Shown here: in pieces, positions 44,587 to 51,257 of the stretch | Numbering within the stretch: the stretch's first letter is position 1 | Layout: every line of letters begins with the position of its first letter | NCBI GenBank assembly: GCA_903902745.1 | Contig: CAIUWA010000027.1 | Location: 1 to 51,257, forward strand | From: an uncultured Opitutia bacterium | GTDB taxonomy: Bacteria; Verrucomicrobiota; Verrucomicrobiia; Opitutales; Opitutaceae | DNA length: 51,257 bases | Direction of reading: 5' to 3' | Notes under the pieces: generated by a model | What the model saw: the letters and a program-made list of their open reading frames with translations, nothing else | Told to the model about the DNA's origin: nothing | The model's database searches: none | Translations under genes and position numbers: made by a program

Positions 44587-45069
44587 TCAGGGCGTGGCCG
44601 CCGGGGCGGCCCACAGGAAGCTTTGCTGGTGGGCGAGTTCGGTGCCGTCAGGTGCGCGCACGGTCAGCAGCCAGGCGACTACCCCCGTCTTCGCCCCCGG
44701 CCAGTCGGCGCCGGTGAGGCCGAGGTTGAAGGCCCGGCTGCCCGCGGGCACATCGGCCTTGAAGGCGTAGGCCCTTGGTTCCGGCGAGGCCGGGGTTACG
44801 ACCTGCAACTCAAAGGTGGCGCCCGGCAGCCCCGCGCCGGGATTATTCAAGCGCACCAGAAAATAGTACCCCTCTCGCGCCGACGGCTGGCTGCGCCGTA
44901 TAGTCTCGCCGGCGGGATTCTCCCCGCCGTTGAAGTAGGTTCCGAGCCGCTCGAAGGAGTCCGCTGTGCGGTAAGCCGGCCAGACCCGGACCACGGCAAG
45001 CGGGCTGGCGCCTACCGGCAGGGCGGAGCCAAGCAGGACCAGCAGGGAAAGGGCAAAAAGGGAGCGCAT
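44587..45069 (-). CDS. Small exported protein of unknown function
   Basis: A 160-residue protein with a signal peptide ([23 protein letters not shown], cleavage near residue 20-22). The mature part is beta-rich, with short stretches [24 protein letters not shown] and [18 protein letters not shown] that look like an immunoglobulin-like sandwich. I do not recognise the family. It lies directly upstream of the ATP-grasp/alpha-E pair on the same strand, with 20 bases between, and may be co-transcribed. ATG at 45069 is chosen because it begins the signal peptide; 21 in-frame residues upstream lack any such feature. Confidence 0.6.
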   Translation of the reverse strand: MRSLFALSLLVLLGSALPVGASPLAVVRVWPAYRTADSFERLGTYFNGGENPAGETIRRSQPSAREGYYFLVRLNNPGAGLPGATFELQVVTPASPEPRAYAFKADVPAGSRAFNLGLTGADWPGAKTGVVAWLLTVRAPDGTELAHQQSFLWAAPAATP

Positions 45070-45161
45070 GGACTGAAGGTGGGCCGCCGGCAGGCGCAGC
45101 TCAAGGTTTGTAAAATGCAGGCGCCATGCCACGACACAGCCAAAGTAGTCATCCAGCAGGA

Positions 45162-46826
45162 CTAGTTCCCTTTCAATTCAACGAATTGATACCGGTGGAA
45201 GCCCAGCAGGGAAGGCACCCAGCCCTTGACCGCGGGATGGATGAGGTAGATCCGGGCGCCGTGATAGATCGGGATGATCGGCGCCTCATCGAGCAGGATG
45301 GTCTCCGCCTGTTGCTGGATGGCTAGGCGTCGCGGGGCATCGAGTGTGCCTGCGGCCTCGGCGATCAGGCGGTCATAGGCCGGGTTGCTCCAGCCGGTCT
45401 CGTTGTTGCCATTGTTGGTGGTGAACATGCCGAGAAAGGTGTCGGGGTCGACGTAATCGCCGACCCAGCGGGAGCTGGCGACCTGATAGGACAAGGTGCT
45501 CCAGTTTTGAATCCAGGTTTTCTGTTCCAGCGGGGCAATGACGATAGTGATGCCCAGTTCCCGCTTCCACATCTCCTGAATGGCCTCGAGGATGGCGCGG
45601 TGCATGTCGTCGCTCTTGATCTGCACCTCGATGGGCGCGAGGCCCTTTCCGCCGGGATAACCGGCCTCCGCGAGCAGGCGTCGGGCCGCTTCGTAGTCAT
45701 CCGGGATCGGCGCGGGTGACACATACCCGGCGGTTCCGGGTGGAACGAATTCGCCGGCCGGCATCCGGCTGCCTCGCAGGACGTTTTTGGCGATGGACTC
45801 GCGGTTGAGCGCCCGGGCCAGTGCCTGACGGAGCTTGCGGTTGTCGAGGGGCGGCTTGGTGACATTCACCCGCAGGAACAGCGTCTCGAGGAAAGGATCG
45901 ACTCGCAGTTTTTCGGGAGCCTCGGCGCGATAGGTCGCGATTTTTTCCGGGGCGAGTTCGTAGGTGAGGTGCAGCTGGCCGGCCCGGAAATTTTTTTCGT
46001 CGGTGGCGATATTGTCGTTGGGAAAGAAAATGATGCGCTGGAGCTTTCCCTGTCCGGCATCCCAGTAGGCGGGGTTGCGCTCGACGACGATGCGGGAGTT
46101 CGGCGTCCATTCCTTCAGCAGGAACGGGCCGTTGCCGACGAGATTCCCGGCGCGGGTCCACCGGGTGCCCGGCTGGTCCATCGGCCCGAATTTTTCGATC
46201 ACCGCCTGGTGAACCGGCAGCCACGTGGGGTGGGCCGTGAGCGCCAGCAACCAGGGGCACGGGGCGCCCAGCGTGAGTTGCAGCGTGCGGTCATCCAGGG
46301 CGCGCGCCCCGACTTGGGAGAAATCGGTGATCTTCCCGGCATTGAACGCCTCCGCGTTCCGGATCGCCCACATCATGGCGGAATATTCCGCGGCGAGCTT
46401 GGGCGAGAGCATGCGGTGGATGGAATAAATGAAGTCGGCCGCGGTGACCGGATCGCCGTTGGACCATTTTGCATTGGGACGAAGATGAAAGGTCCACGTC
46501 AGGCCGTCGGAGCTGGTCTCCCAGCGTTCGGCCACGCCGGGCACGGGCTGGCTGGTCTTGTCATCGATGCACGTCAAACCTTCGAACAGTGCGATCAGGA
46601 TATTTCCGTCGGTGTAGGCGACATCGACCTGGGGATCGAGGTCCTTGGGCTCGGCGCCGTTGCCGAGGAGGAGGGTCTGGGTGCGAATGCCTTCCTCGGC
46701 GGGCGTTTCGCGCTTGGTGCAGCTGGTGAACAGCAGGACGGAGGACAGGAGACAGAGGACGGGGGACGGAAGACGGAGGACGGACGACAGTGGACAGAGG
46801 GCGGAGGACAGACGGAAGCGGCGCAT
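45162..46826 (-). CDS. OppA-like oligopeptide-binding lipoprotein
   Basis: A 554-residue extracytoplasmic solute-binding protein (family 5). The lipobox LLFTSC gives lipidation near residue 37, after a signal peptide coded by heptamer-repeat DNA. Family features are GAEPKDLDPQVDVAYTDG, LFEGL, WTFHLRPNAKWSNGDPVTAADF and GNGPFLLKEWTPN, then VERNPAYWD and LEAIQEMWKRELGI. It would bind peptides for an ABC importer of the Opp/Dpp type, or for cell-wall recycling. No Opp permease or ATPase genes are adjacent, so it is an orphan. ATG at 46826 is chosen because it opens the signal peptide; the frame runs further upstream without a plausible start. Confidence 0.88.
   Translation of the reverse strand: MRRFRLSSALCPLSSVLRLPSPVLCLLSSVLLFTSCTKRETPAEEGIRTQTLLLGNGAEPKDLDPQVDVAYTDGNILIALFEGLTCIDDKTSQPVPGVAERWETSSDGLTWTFHLRPNAKWSNGDPVTAADFIYSIHRMLSPKLAAEYSAMMWAIRNAEAFNAGKITDFSQVGARALDDRTLQLTLGAPCPWLLALTAHPTWLPVHQAVIEKFGPMDQPGTRWTRAGNLVGNGPFLLKEWTPNSRIVVERNPAYWDAGQGKLQRIIFFPNDNIATDEKNFRAGQLHLTYELAPEKIATYRAEAPEKLRVDPFLETLFLRVNVTKPPLDNRKLRQALARALNRESIAKNVLRGSRMPAGEFVPPGTAGYVSPAPIPDDYEAARRLLAEAGYPGGKGLAPIEVQIKSDDMHRAILEAIQEMWKRELGITIVIAPLEQKTWIQNWSTLSYQVASSRWVGDYVDPDTFLGMFTTNNGNNETGWSNPAYDRLIAEAAGTLDAPRRLAIQQQAETILLDEAPIIPIYHGARIYLIHPAVKGWVPSLLGFHRYQFVELKGN
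46736..46816. repeat. Degenerate heptamer repeat (GGACRGA) coding for a signal peptide
   Basis: About eleven imperfect copies of a 7-base unit (GGACGGA / GGACAGA, plus strand) lie in tandem. On the minus strand they encode the hydrophobic core of the OppA-like lipoprotein signal peptide (words such as LSSVL and LPSPVL). Seven is not a multiple of three, so the unit is read in all frames, yet all give Leu/Ser/Pro/Val. Confidence 0.7.
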
Positions 46827-46876
46827 GGGTGGGACGAAAGCAGGCGTTGCACCGGGTGCCAAGACGGACGAAAACA

Positions 46877-46962
46877 TTTTTAACACGGAGGACGCAAAGG
46901 GCTCGGAGAATATCCAACCGGAAAGGTCATCTTTGTGCACTCTGCGGACTCTGTGTTAAAAA
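46877..46962. repeat. CACAGAG-type inverted repeat between divergent genes
   Basis: Left arm 46877-46899 (TTTTTAACACGGAGGACGCA...) and right arm 46940-46962 (CTCTGCGGACTCTGTGTTAA...) pair imperfectly over 23 nt. It shares words with the repeat before queF (12009-12102). It lies 51 bases upstream of the lipoprotein start and 53 bases upstream of the sigma-factor start, so it fills the shared promoter space. Confidence 0.65.
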
Positions 46963-47014
46963 TCCGAATTGGTCTAAGAAGCCGCCTGGTCGCCCGTCTT
47001 ACCCCTGAAGTTAC

Positions 47015-47554
47015 GTGAAACCCCTAGCCGCAACCTCGGAGGACAATGACCATGACCAGAACATCTGGGTCCAGACCACGGTGCGGCAGCACCAGGCCGC
47101 CCTTACCCGCTATGCCGCGCGGCTGCTCGGTGATCCCGACCGCGCGCGCGATGTCGTTCAGGACACGTTCGTCAAGCTCCTGGCTCAGTCACGGACGCAG
47201 ATCGATGGGCACGTGGTCGAGTGGCTTTTCACCGTCTGCCGTCACCGGGCGCTCGATGTGGCCCGGAAGGAGGGTCGCATGAAACGCTTCGAGGAGGGCG
47301 AGGCCGAGCGCGTGACCACCGCCGAGCCACGGCCCGGCAGCGCGCTGGAGACGGAGGAGACGAGCGCGGAGCTGCTGCGGCTCATCGGACATCTCCCGCC
47401 GAACCAGCAGGAGGTCATCCGCCTGAAATTTCAAAATGGATTCAGCTACAAGGAAATCAGCCGCATCACCGCGCTGTCGGTCGGCAATGTCGGCTTTCTG
47501 ATTCACACCGCCGTCACCCGCCTGCGCCGCGATTTCGCCACGCAGCAGCCCTGA
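47015..47554 (+). CDS. ECF-family RNA polymerase sigma factor
   Basis: A 179-residue sigma-70-like protein. Region 2 is YAARLLGDPDRARDVVQDTFVKLLAQ, with the DVVQDTF core. It is followed by VVEWLFTVCRHRALDVARKEGR. Region 4 is LIGHLPPNQQEVIRLKFQNGFSYKEISRITALSVGNVGFLIHTAVTRLRRDF, read here in pieces, a helix-turn-helix for -35 recognition. It starts at GTG 47015 and lacks extra C-terminal domains. The next gene begins 17 bases later and carries an anti-sigma-like N-terminus, so it is the likely regulator. The promoter it recognises is unknown; ECF genes are often self-activated. Confidence 0.92.
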   Translation: MKPLAATSEDNDHDQNIWVQTTVRQHQAALTRYAARLLGDPDRARDVVQDTFVKLLAQSRTQIDGHVVEWLFTVCRHRALDVARKEGRMKRFEEGEAERVTTAEPRPGSALETEETSAELLRLIGHLPPNQQEVIRLKFQNGFSYKEISRITALSVGNVGFLIHTAVTRLRRDFATQQP

Positions 47555-47571
47555 ACGAGGAGAAAACACCT

Positions 47572-50046
47572 ATGAACGAAGACCAACTTTCCCCAGAAGA
47601 TCCCCTGCTCACCGCCTACGCCCTCGGCGAGCTGGAGGATCCGGAGCGCGCCGCCGTCGAGGCCGCGCTGGCCGCCAACCCGGCGCTGCGCGCCGCGGTT
47701 GCGGAAATCCGCGCCACAGCTGCGCAGCTCGAGACGGCGCTCGCCGCAGAGACTCTGCCGGCCGCTTCCGCCGTGGTCATGCCGCATGAGCCACGCGCCC
47801 GAATTGTGCGCTTTCCCGGAGCCTATTACATCATCGGCGGCCTCGCGGCGGCGTGCTTTGCAGTCATGGTCATCCGCTATGAACCGCCGGCCCACGTCGT
47901 GGTGGCGGAAGCGGGGCAGAAGCGTTACGTCGAGATCGCGTTCGATCCGGCCGCCGGGCCGGGCGCCATGGACGAGGAACCGGGGTTGGCCAAGACGGTG
48001 GCGGCGCCCACAGTGACGGTGAATCTCGCCCCGGCCCCCAAGCCGGCGGCGGCAGATAAAACGGTGGCCTTCGTCGAGGTGGCACCGGCTGCACCGGTCA
48101 CTTCCGCGCCGCTGTTGAGCCAGTCTCTCACGAGGATGGGTGGGGCGGGGGGTGCAGTGATGCCATTGGTTGAAGCCCCTGCAACCCGTGCTTCCTTCGG
48201 TCTGGATCAGACTGCCCGTCCGGCCCCGGCCAGCCGGCAGCCGGCAGCACCCGGCGGGACCACCGGGAATGTGAAGGCGACCACGCTTTGGGCGGCGAAT
48301 ACACCGGCACCGCGAGCCGCAGAGGCGGGACGGGGAGACGTGGTGATCTTGTCGCCGTTTGAAGTCTCGGCGAACAGGGACATCGGCTACTCGGCCCAAA
48401 ACACCCTGTCTGGCAGCCGCCTGCGGACGAACGTCGGCGACCTCGCCAGCTCGATCACGGTGGTGACCAAGCAGAAGCTCGCAGATGCCGGGACGCTTAA
48501 CATCAACGACACCTTCCTTTACGAGAAAAACAAAGCCGCGCTGGAAAACGGGGCCTCGGGCCGGGGCGCCACCTGGTCGGTGCAACCCGCCGCCAACACC
48601 GAGACGTACGGCCTGCGCCAGGACAACCCGTTCATCGCGGTGGCCAGCGAGCCGCTGTCAACGTTCTCCATCGACGTGGACACCGCCGGCTATTCGAACG
48701 TGCGCCGCTTCCTGCAGGGTGGCCAGCTGCCGCCGCGTGACGCCGTGCGCGTGGAGGAAATGGTGAACTATTTCCCCTACCGCTACGCCCCGCCGGCGAA
48801 CAACCTGCCGTTCGCCGCCACCCTCGAGGTCGCCGCGGCACCGTGGGAGCCGAAACACCGGCTCGTCCGCATCGGCTTGAAGGGCCGCGAGGTGACGCAG
48901 GCGTCGCGCCCGGCGGCCAACCTGGTCTTCCTGCTCGATGTCTCGGGCTCGATGAACGCGCCCAACCGGCTGCCGCTGGTAAAGGAGTCGCTGCGCCTGC
49001 TCGTCGGCAAACTGCGGGACGACGACCGCGTGGCCATCGTGGTCTATGCGGGGGCGACCGGCCTGGCCCTGCCGTCGACCCCGGTGTCGAAGTCGCGCGA
49101 AATCCTCGCGTCCCTCGATGAGCTCCGGCCGGGCGGCTCCACCAACGGCGGGATGGGCATCCAGCTCGCCTACGACATCGCCAAGGCGAATTTCGTGACG
49201 GGCGGAGTCAACCGCGTGATCCTTTGCACGGACGGCGACTTCAATGTCGGCGTGACGGATCAAGGGGACCTGGTCCGCCTCATCGAGGAGAAGGCGAAGT
49301 CGAACGTGTTCCTGACCGTGCTCGGCTTCGGCATGGGCAACCTGAAGGACAGCACGCTCGAGCTGCTCGCGGACAAGGGCAACGGCAACTACGGCTACAT
49401 CGACTCGCGGCGCGAGGCCGAGAAGCTGCTGGTCGAGCAGGTCGGGGGCACGCTGGTAACCATTGCGAAGGACGTGAAGATCCAGGTGGAGTTCAACCCG
49501 GCGCAGGCGAGCGCCTATCGGCTGATCGGCTACGAGAACCGCCTGCTGAAGAAGGAGGATTTCAACAACGACAAGATCGATGCCGGCGAGATCGGCGCGG
49601 GCCATACGGTGACCGCGCTGTATGAAGTAATCCCGGCCGGCGCGGACGAGCCGGCGCCCACGGTGGCGGTGGATGAGCTGAAATACCAGGTGCCAAGTGA
49701 CAGGCGACAGGCGACGGGAGCCAACCCGCGTTCTGCAATCAGTAGCCCGCAATCCGCGGAGTTGCTGACCGTGAAGATCCGCTACAAGGAGCCGGCCGGG
49801 GACGAGAGCAAGAAGCTGGAGTTTCCCCTGACGGACCGCGGCGCGGCCTTTGCGGCGGCCAGCGGTGACTTCAAGTTCGCCGCGGCGGTCGCGGCCTCGG
49901 GCCTCGCCCTGCGGGAGGAACCGGCGAAGACCTCCTTGCTGGTCGATGCGGCCCGCTGGGCCGAGGCCGGCCTCAGCGACGACCCGGGAGGCTATCGGGC
50001 GGAGTTCATGGGCCTCCTGCGCCAGGCGCAGACGTTGCTGCGGTGA
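47572..50046 (+). CDS. Anti-sigma-like / TonB-plug / von Willebrand A (YfbK-type) fusion protein
   Basis: An 824-residue protein with a good GAGGAG ribosome-binding site before ATG 47572. Residues 10-60 (LLTAYALGELEDPERAAVEAALA) resemble the anti-sigma domain of ECF regulators. One membrane helix spans 84-101. A Pro/Ala-rich linker follows to about 255. Residues 257-320 (VVILSPFEVSANRDIGY...LNINDTFLYEKN) are 49/64 identical to the plug start (83-146) of the receptor at 20464. Residues about 355-420 match the YfbK N-terminal region (TFSIDVDTAGYSNVRRFL), and the VWA domain follows with the MIDAS DVSGSMN (Asp456, Ser458, Ser460). A YfbK-type C-terminal domain ends at 824. The plug has no barrel. 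It likely binds the neighbouring sigma factor and senses a periplasmic signal. Confidence 0.86.
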   Translation: MNEDQLSPEDPLLTAYALGELEDPERAAVEAALAANPALRAAVAEIRATAAQLETALAAETLPAASAVVMPHEPRARIVRFPGAYYIIGGLAAACFAVMVIRYEPPAHVVVAEAGQKRYVEIAFDPAAGPGAMDEEPGLAKTVAAPTVTVNLAPAPKPAAADKTVAFVEVAPAAPVTSAPLLSQSLTRMGGAGGAVMPLVEAPATRASFGLDQTARPAPASRQPAAPGGTTGNVKATTLWAANTPAPRAAEAGRGDVVILSPFEVSANRDIGYSAQNTLSGSRLRTNVGDLASSITVVTKQKLADAGTLNINDTFLYEKNKAALENGASGRGATWSVQPAANTETYGLRQDNPFIAVASEPLSTFSIDVDTAGYSNVRRFLQGGQLPPRDAVRVEEMVNYFPYRYAPPANNLPFAATLEVAAAPWEPKHRLVRIGLKGREVTQASRPAANLVFLLDVSGSMNAPNRLPLVKESLRLLVGKLRDDDRVAIVVYAGATGLALPSTPVSKSREILASLDELRPGGSTNGGMGIQLAYDIAKANFVTGGVNRVILCTDGDFNVGVTDQGDLVRLIEEKAKSNVFLTVLGFGMGNLKDSTLELLADKGNGNYGYIDSRREAEKLLVEQVGGTLVTIAKDVKIQVEFNPAQASAYRLIGYENRLLKKEDFNNDKIDAGEIGAGHTVTALYEVIPAGADEPAPTVAVDELKYQVPSDRRQATGANPRSAISSPQSAELLTVKIRYKEPAGDESKKLEFPLTDRGAAFAAASGDFKFAAAVAASGLALREEPAKTSLLVDAARWAEAGLSDDPGGYRAEFMGLLRQAQTLLR
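49693..49760. repeat. Low-complexity in-frame insert in the VWA protein
   Basis: GTGACAGGCGACAGGCGACG and a following CTGCAATCAGTAGCCCGCAA stretch have the look of repeats seen between genes. In frame they encode a polar stretch from SDRRQATGANPRS to SSPQSAEL between two conserved parts of the C-terminal domain, which suggests capture of repeat DNA by the gene. Confidence 0.45.
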
Positions 50047-50240
50047 AGTGGAGCGCGTGACCCCTGACGAGTCGGAGTACTGCACCATTTATGTAGGACC
50101 CGAGCTTGCTCGGGCTGATTGACTGGACCGCCAATCGCAATCACTGAGGCCGCGACCAAGGTCGGGCGCCACGTTCGGCGACATTTGGGAACAGGCGGGA
50201 AGAAAAACGGGGTCGGGCGTCCCACCCGCAAAACCGATCC
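50047..50240. other. Non-coding interval with a perfect 7-bp hairpin
   Basis: CCCGAGC-TT-GCTCGGG at 50099-50114, preceded by GTAGGA, is a compact palindrome that lacks a T-run. Nothing else was seen. It lies between the VWA gene and the convergent PEP-CTERM gene. Confidence 0.5.
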
Positions 50241-51117
50241 TTACGCGCGCCGGCGGCGGCGAGAAATCACGGCCACGGCACCAACGCCTGTGAGCAGGAG
50301 CGCCCACGTCGAAGGCTCGGGCACGGCGGTAAAGTTGAGCAACAGGCTGTGCTGGTCCAGGCTTTGGGAGAAGGTAAAAAATCCGCCGCTGAGATTATTC
50401 GTGAACCCATTAACCAAATGGAACTGGCTCGCGTTGAAGCCCGTGATGAGGCTGCCGGGCGAGGTCGCGAAGACCCACGAATAATTGGTGCCCGCGTTGA
50501 AATTGATCGCGTTCCCGGCATTGCTGCTGCTGTCGATGGAAAGCAGGTTGAAGGTGATCGTGTTGCTGCTGGCGGTCAGCGCGAGGACGCCGCCGCTGAC
50601 GGTGATAAGATCGTAGCCGGTGCCCGCGGGGCCGTTGGCGTCATAGACTTGAAAGGAAATGGCGCCACCGCTCGCCAGCGTCAGGCCCGCGCTGAAGGTG
50701 ATATTGCCGGGAGAATTGCCGGGCGAAAGCACCACGTGGCTGTCCACGGTGATCGCGGAGCCAAACGTGCCATTGCCGCCCAGCACGATGGCGGAGCCGC
50801 TAAAGGTGAGGGGATTCGTGAACGTGAGGCCCGAGCCCACGCTGATACCGCCACCGTTGAGCGTCACGCCGCCCGATCCGAACGCGCCGGCCGCGCCGTA
50901 AACGAGCATGCCTTGATTGATGGTGGTGCCGCCACTATAGGAATTGGATTGGGCCAGGGTCAGGCTGCCGGTGCCGCCCTTGACCAGCGCCGCGCCGGTT
51001 CCGGCGTCGAAATGTCCGTTGAACGTGCTATCGATGTTCTGGTTGACCGTGAAGGTCGCCCCGGCGGCGAGGAAGATTTCGGCGTTGCTCGAGCCGCCGC
51101 TGAGCCCGCCGACCGAG
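50241..51117 (-). pseudogene. PEP-CTERM / autotransporter-repeat protein, 5' end lost
   Basis: An open frame of about 292 residues with no start and a stop codon (TAG) just upstream of its first sensible residue. The C-terminus, VPEPSTWALLLTGVGAVAVI then SRRRRRA, is a textbook PEP-CTERM signal: the PEP motif, a hydrophobic helix and an Arg cluster. The N-terminal part has the passenger-type repeat GSLTLAQSNSYSGGTTINQG, then GAFGSGGVTLNGGGIS and LSPGNSPGNITFSAG, as in filamentous or adhesin-like surface proteins. The exosortase at 8479-10263 is a candidate processor. The break at about 51117 coincides with the start of a possible mobile element, so the gene may be interrupted rather than naturally short. 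An internal ATG at 50909 is not likely to be the original start. Confidence 0.8.
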
Positions 51118-51257
51118 TGTGCTAACTACCAGATGATGGGACCGGAATAGCCGGGAAATTGGGTGACACTCCATTGAGAAAAGGAGTGTTACCATGGAAG
51201 AGAAAGAGTCAGTCGAAAAGGTCAGGGCACGGGGGAGCCGAACCGGCTCCCCGCGGA
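51118..51257 (+). mobile_element. Left end of a probable insertion element (runs off the window)
   Basis: From about 51118 (TGTGCTAACTACCAG) the PEP-CTERM reading frame and its Gly/Ser/Thr composition stop abruptly. The new sequence has a short non-coding lead of 76 bases and then a new gene with a good ribosome-binding site, as at the end of an insertion sequence. The right end and target duplication are beyond the window, so this is an inference, and a family cannot be named. Confidence 0.55.
51194..51257 (+). CDS. N-terminus of a possible transposase-type protein (cut by window edge)
   Basis: Twenty-one residues are visible, MEEKESVEKVRARGSRTGSP plus R, from ATG 51194. AAAGGAG at 51180-51186 lies seven bases before the ATG and is the strongest Shine-Dalgarno site near the end of the window. 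A short basic N-terminus of this form fits the helix-turn-helix subunit of some insertion elements, but nothing else supports it. It could equally be any small protein. Confidence 0.4.
   Translation, partial: MEEKESVEKVRARGSRTGSPR

Noticed and set aside
46736-46816. CRISPR-like array
   Set aside because: Units of 7 bases without spacers and within a gene; no cas genes. No CRISPR array was seen anywhere in the window.
47221-47571. N-terminal extension of the VWA protein overlapping the sigma factor
   Set aside because: The sigma factor is real in the other frame, and ATG 47572 has a GAGGAG site; the extension has no family features.
50241-50909. PEP-CTERM gene starting at the internal ATG 50909
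   Set aside because: The same frame with the same repeat-type composition runs on to 51117, so the ATG is internal.

Overview
The window is GC-rich chromosomal DNA that fits a member of the Opitutaceae (Verrucomicrobiota). I infer this from the large TonB-dependent receptor with an 'NPFEV..DIGYYA' plug start, the exosortase/PEP-CTERM pair, the SSS symporter plus Gfo/Idh oxidoreductase set, the TPR-bearing GT-C membrane proteins and the many short intergenic palindromes. No database was searched, so family names rest on motifs and remembered family features.

Layout. (1) 1-8448, minus strand: a tightly packed surface-glycan operon, reading right to left: GT9 transferase, Wzx-like flippase, second GT9, two GT2 transferases, O-antigen-ligase-like protein, then rodA and the start of an RNase E/G gene. 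Several junctions overlap by 4 nt. (2) 8479-10263, plus: an exosortase fused to an EpsI-like domain, divergent from the glycan operon. Its likely type of substrate, a PEP-CTERM protein, lies at 50241-51117 but is cut off at its 5' end. (3) 10474-19795: housekeeping genes (rny, queF, a DUF2059 protein, a histidinol-phosphatase-like IMPase, a DEDDh exonuclease, a MazG-like protein, an orphan Hpt protein, clpB, a phosphatidylserine decarboxylase), then tRNA-Leu(UAG). (4) 20464-24234: a TonB-dependent receptor with an N-terminal EF-hand-like loop, closed by a strong intrinsic terminator. (5) 24451-32928: three tandem TMTC-like multi-pass GT-C/TPR proteins, converging on an STT3-like membrane protein. 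(6) 33201-39076: SSS symporter, Gfo/Idh/MocA oxidoreductase and L-rhamnose mutarotase, facing a secreted (alpha/alpha)6 glycosidase-like protein coupled to a PLP dehydratase. (7) 40071-46826: VOC protein, DUF6498-like protein, OGG1-like glycosylase, alpha-E protein, circularly permuted ATP-grasp protein, a small exported protein and an OppA-like lipoprotein. (8) 47015-50046: an ECF sigma factor followed by an unusual protein that joins an anti-sigma-like N-terminus, one membrane helix, a TonB-receptor plug segment and a YfbK-type von Willebrand A domain. (9) 50241-51257: a PEP-CTERM gene apparently interrupted by the left end of a mobile element.

How the genes may work together. Regions 1, 2 and 9 point to envelope biogenesis: a lipid-linked surface glycan, and PEP-CTERM proteins processed by the exosortase. 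Region 5 may be a membrane glycosyltransferase system for exported proteins or glycans. The sigma/plug/VWA pair in region 8 is the most unusual arrangement: it carries a 64-residue segment that is 49/64 identical (hand alignment) to the plug start of the receptor in region 4, which suggests a link between outer-membrane TonB-dependent transport and ECF sigma control. Several palindrome families sit directly at translation starts or inside reading frames.
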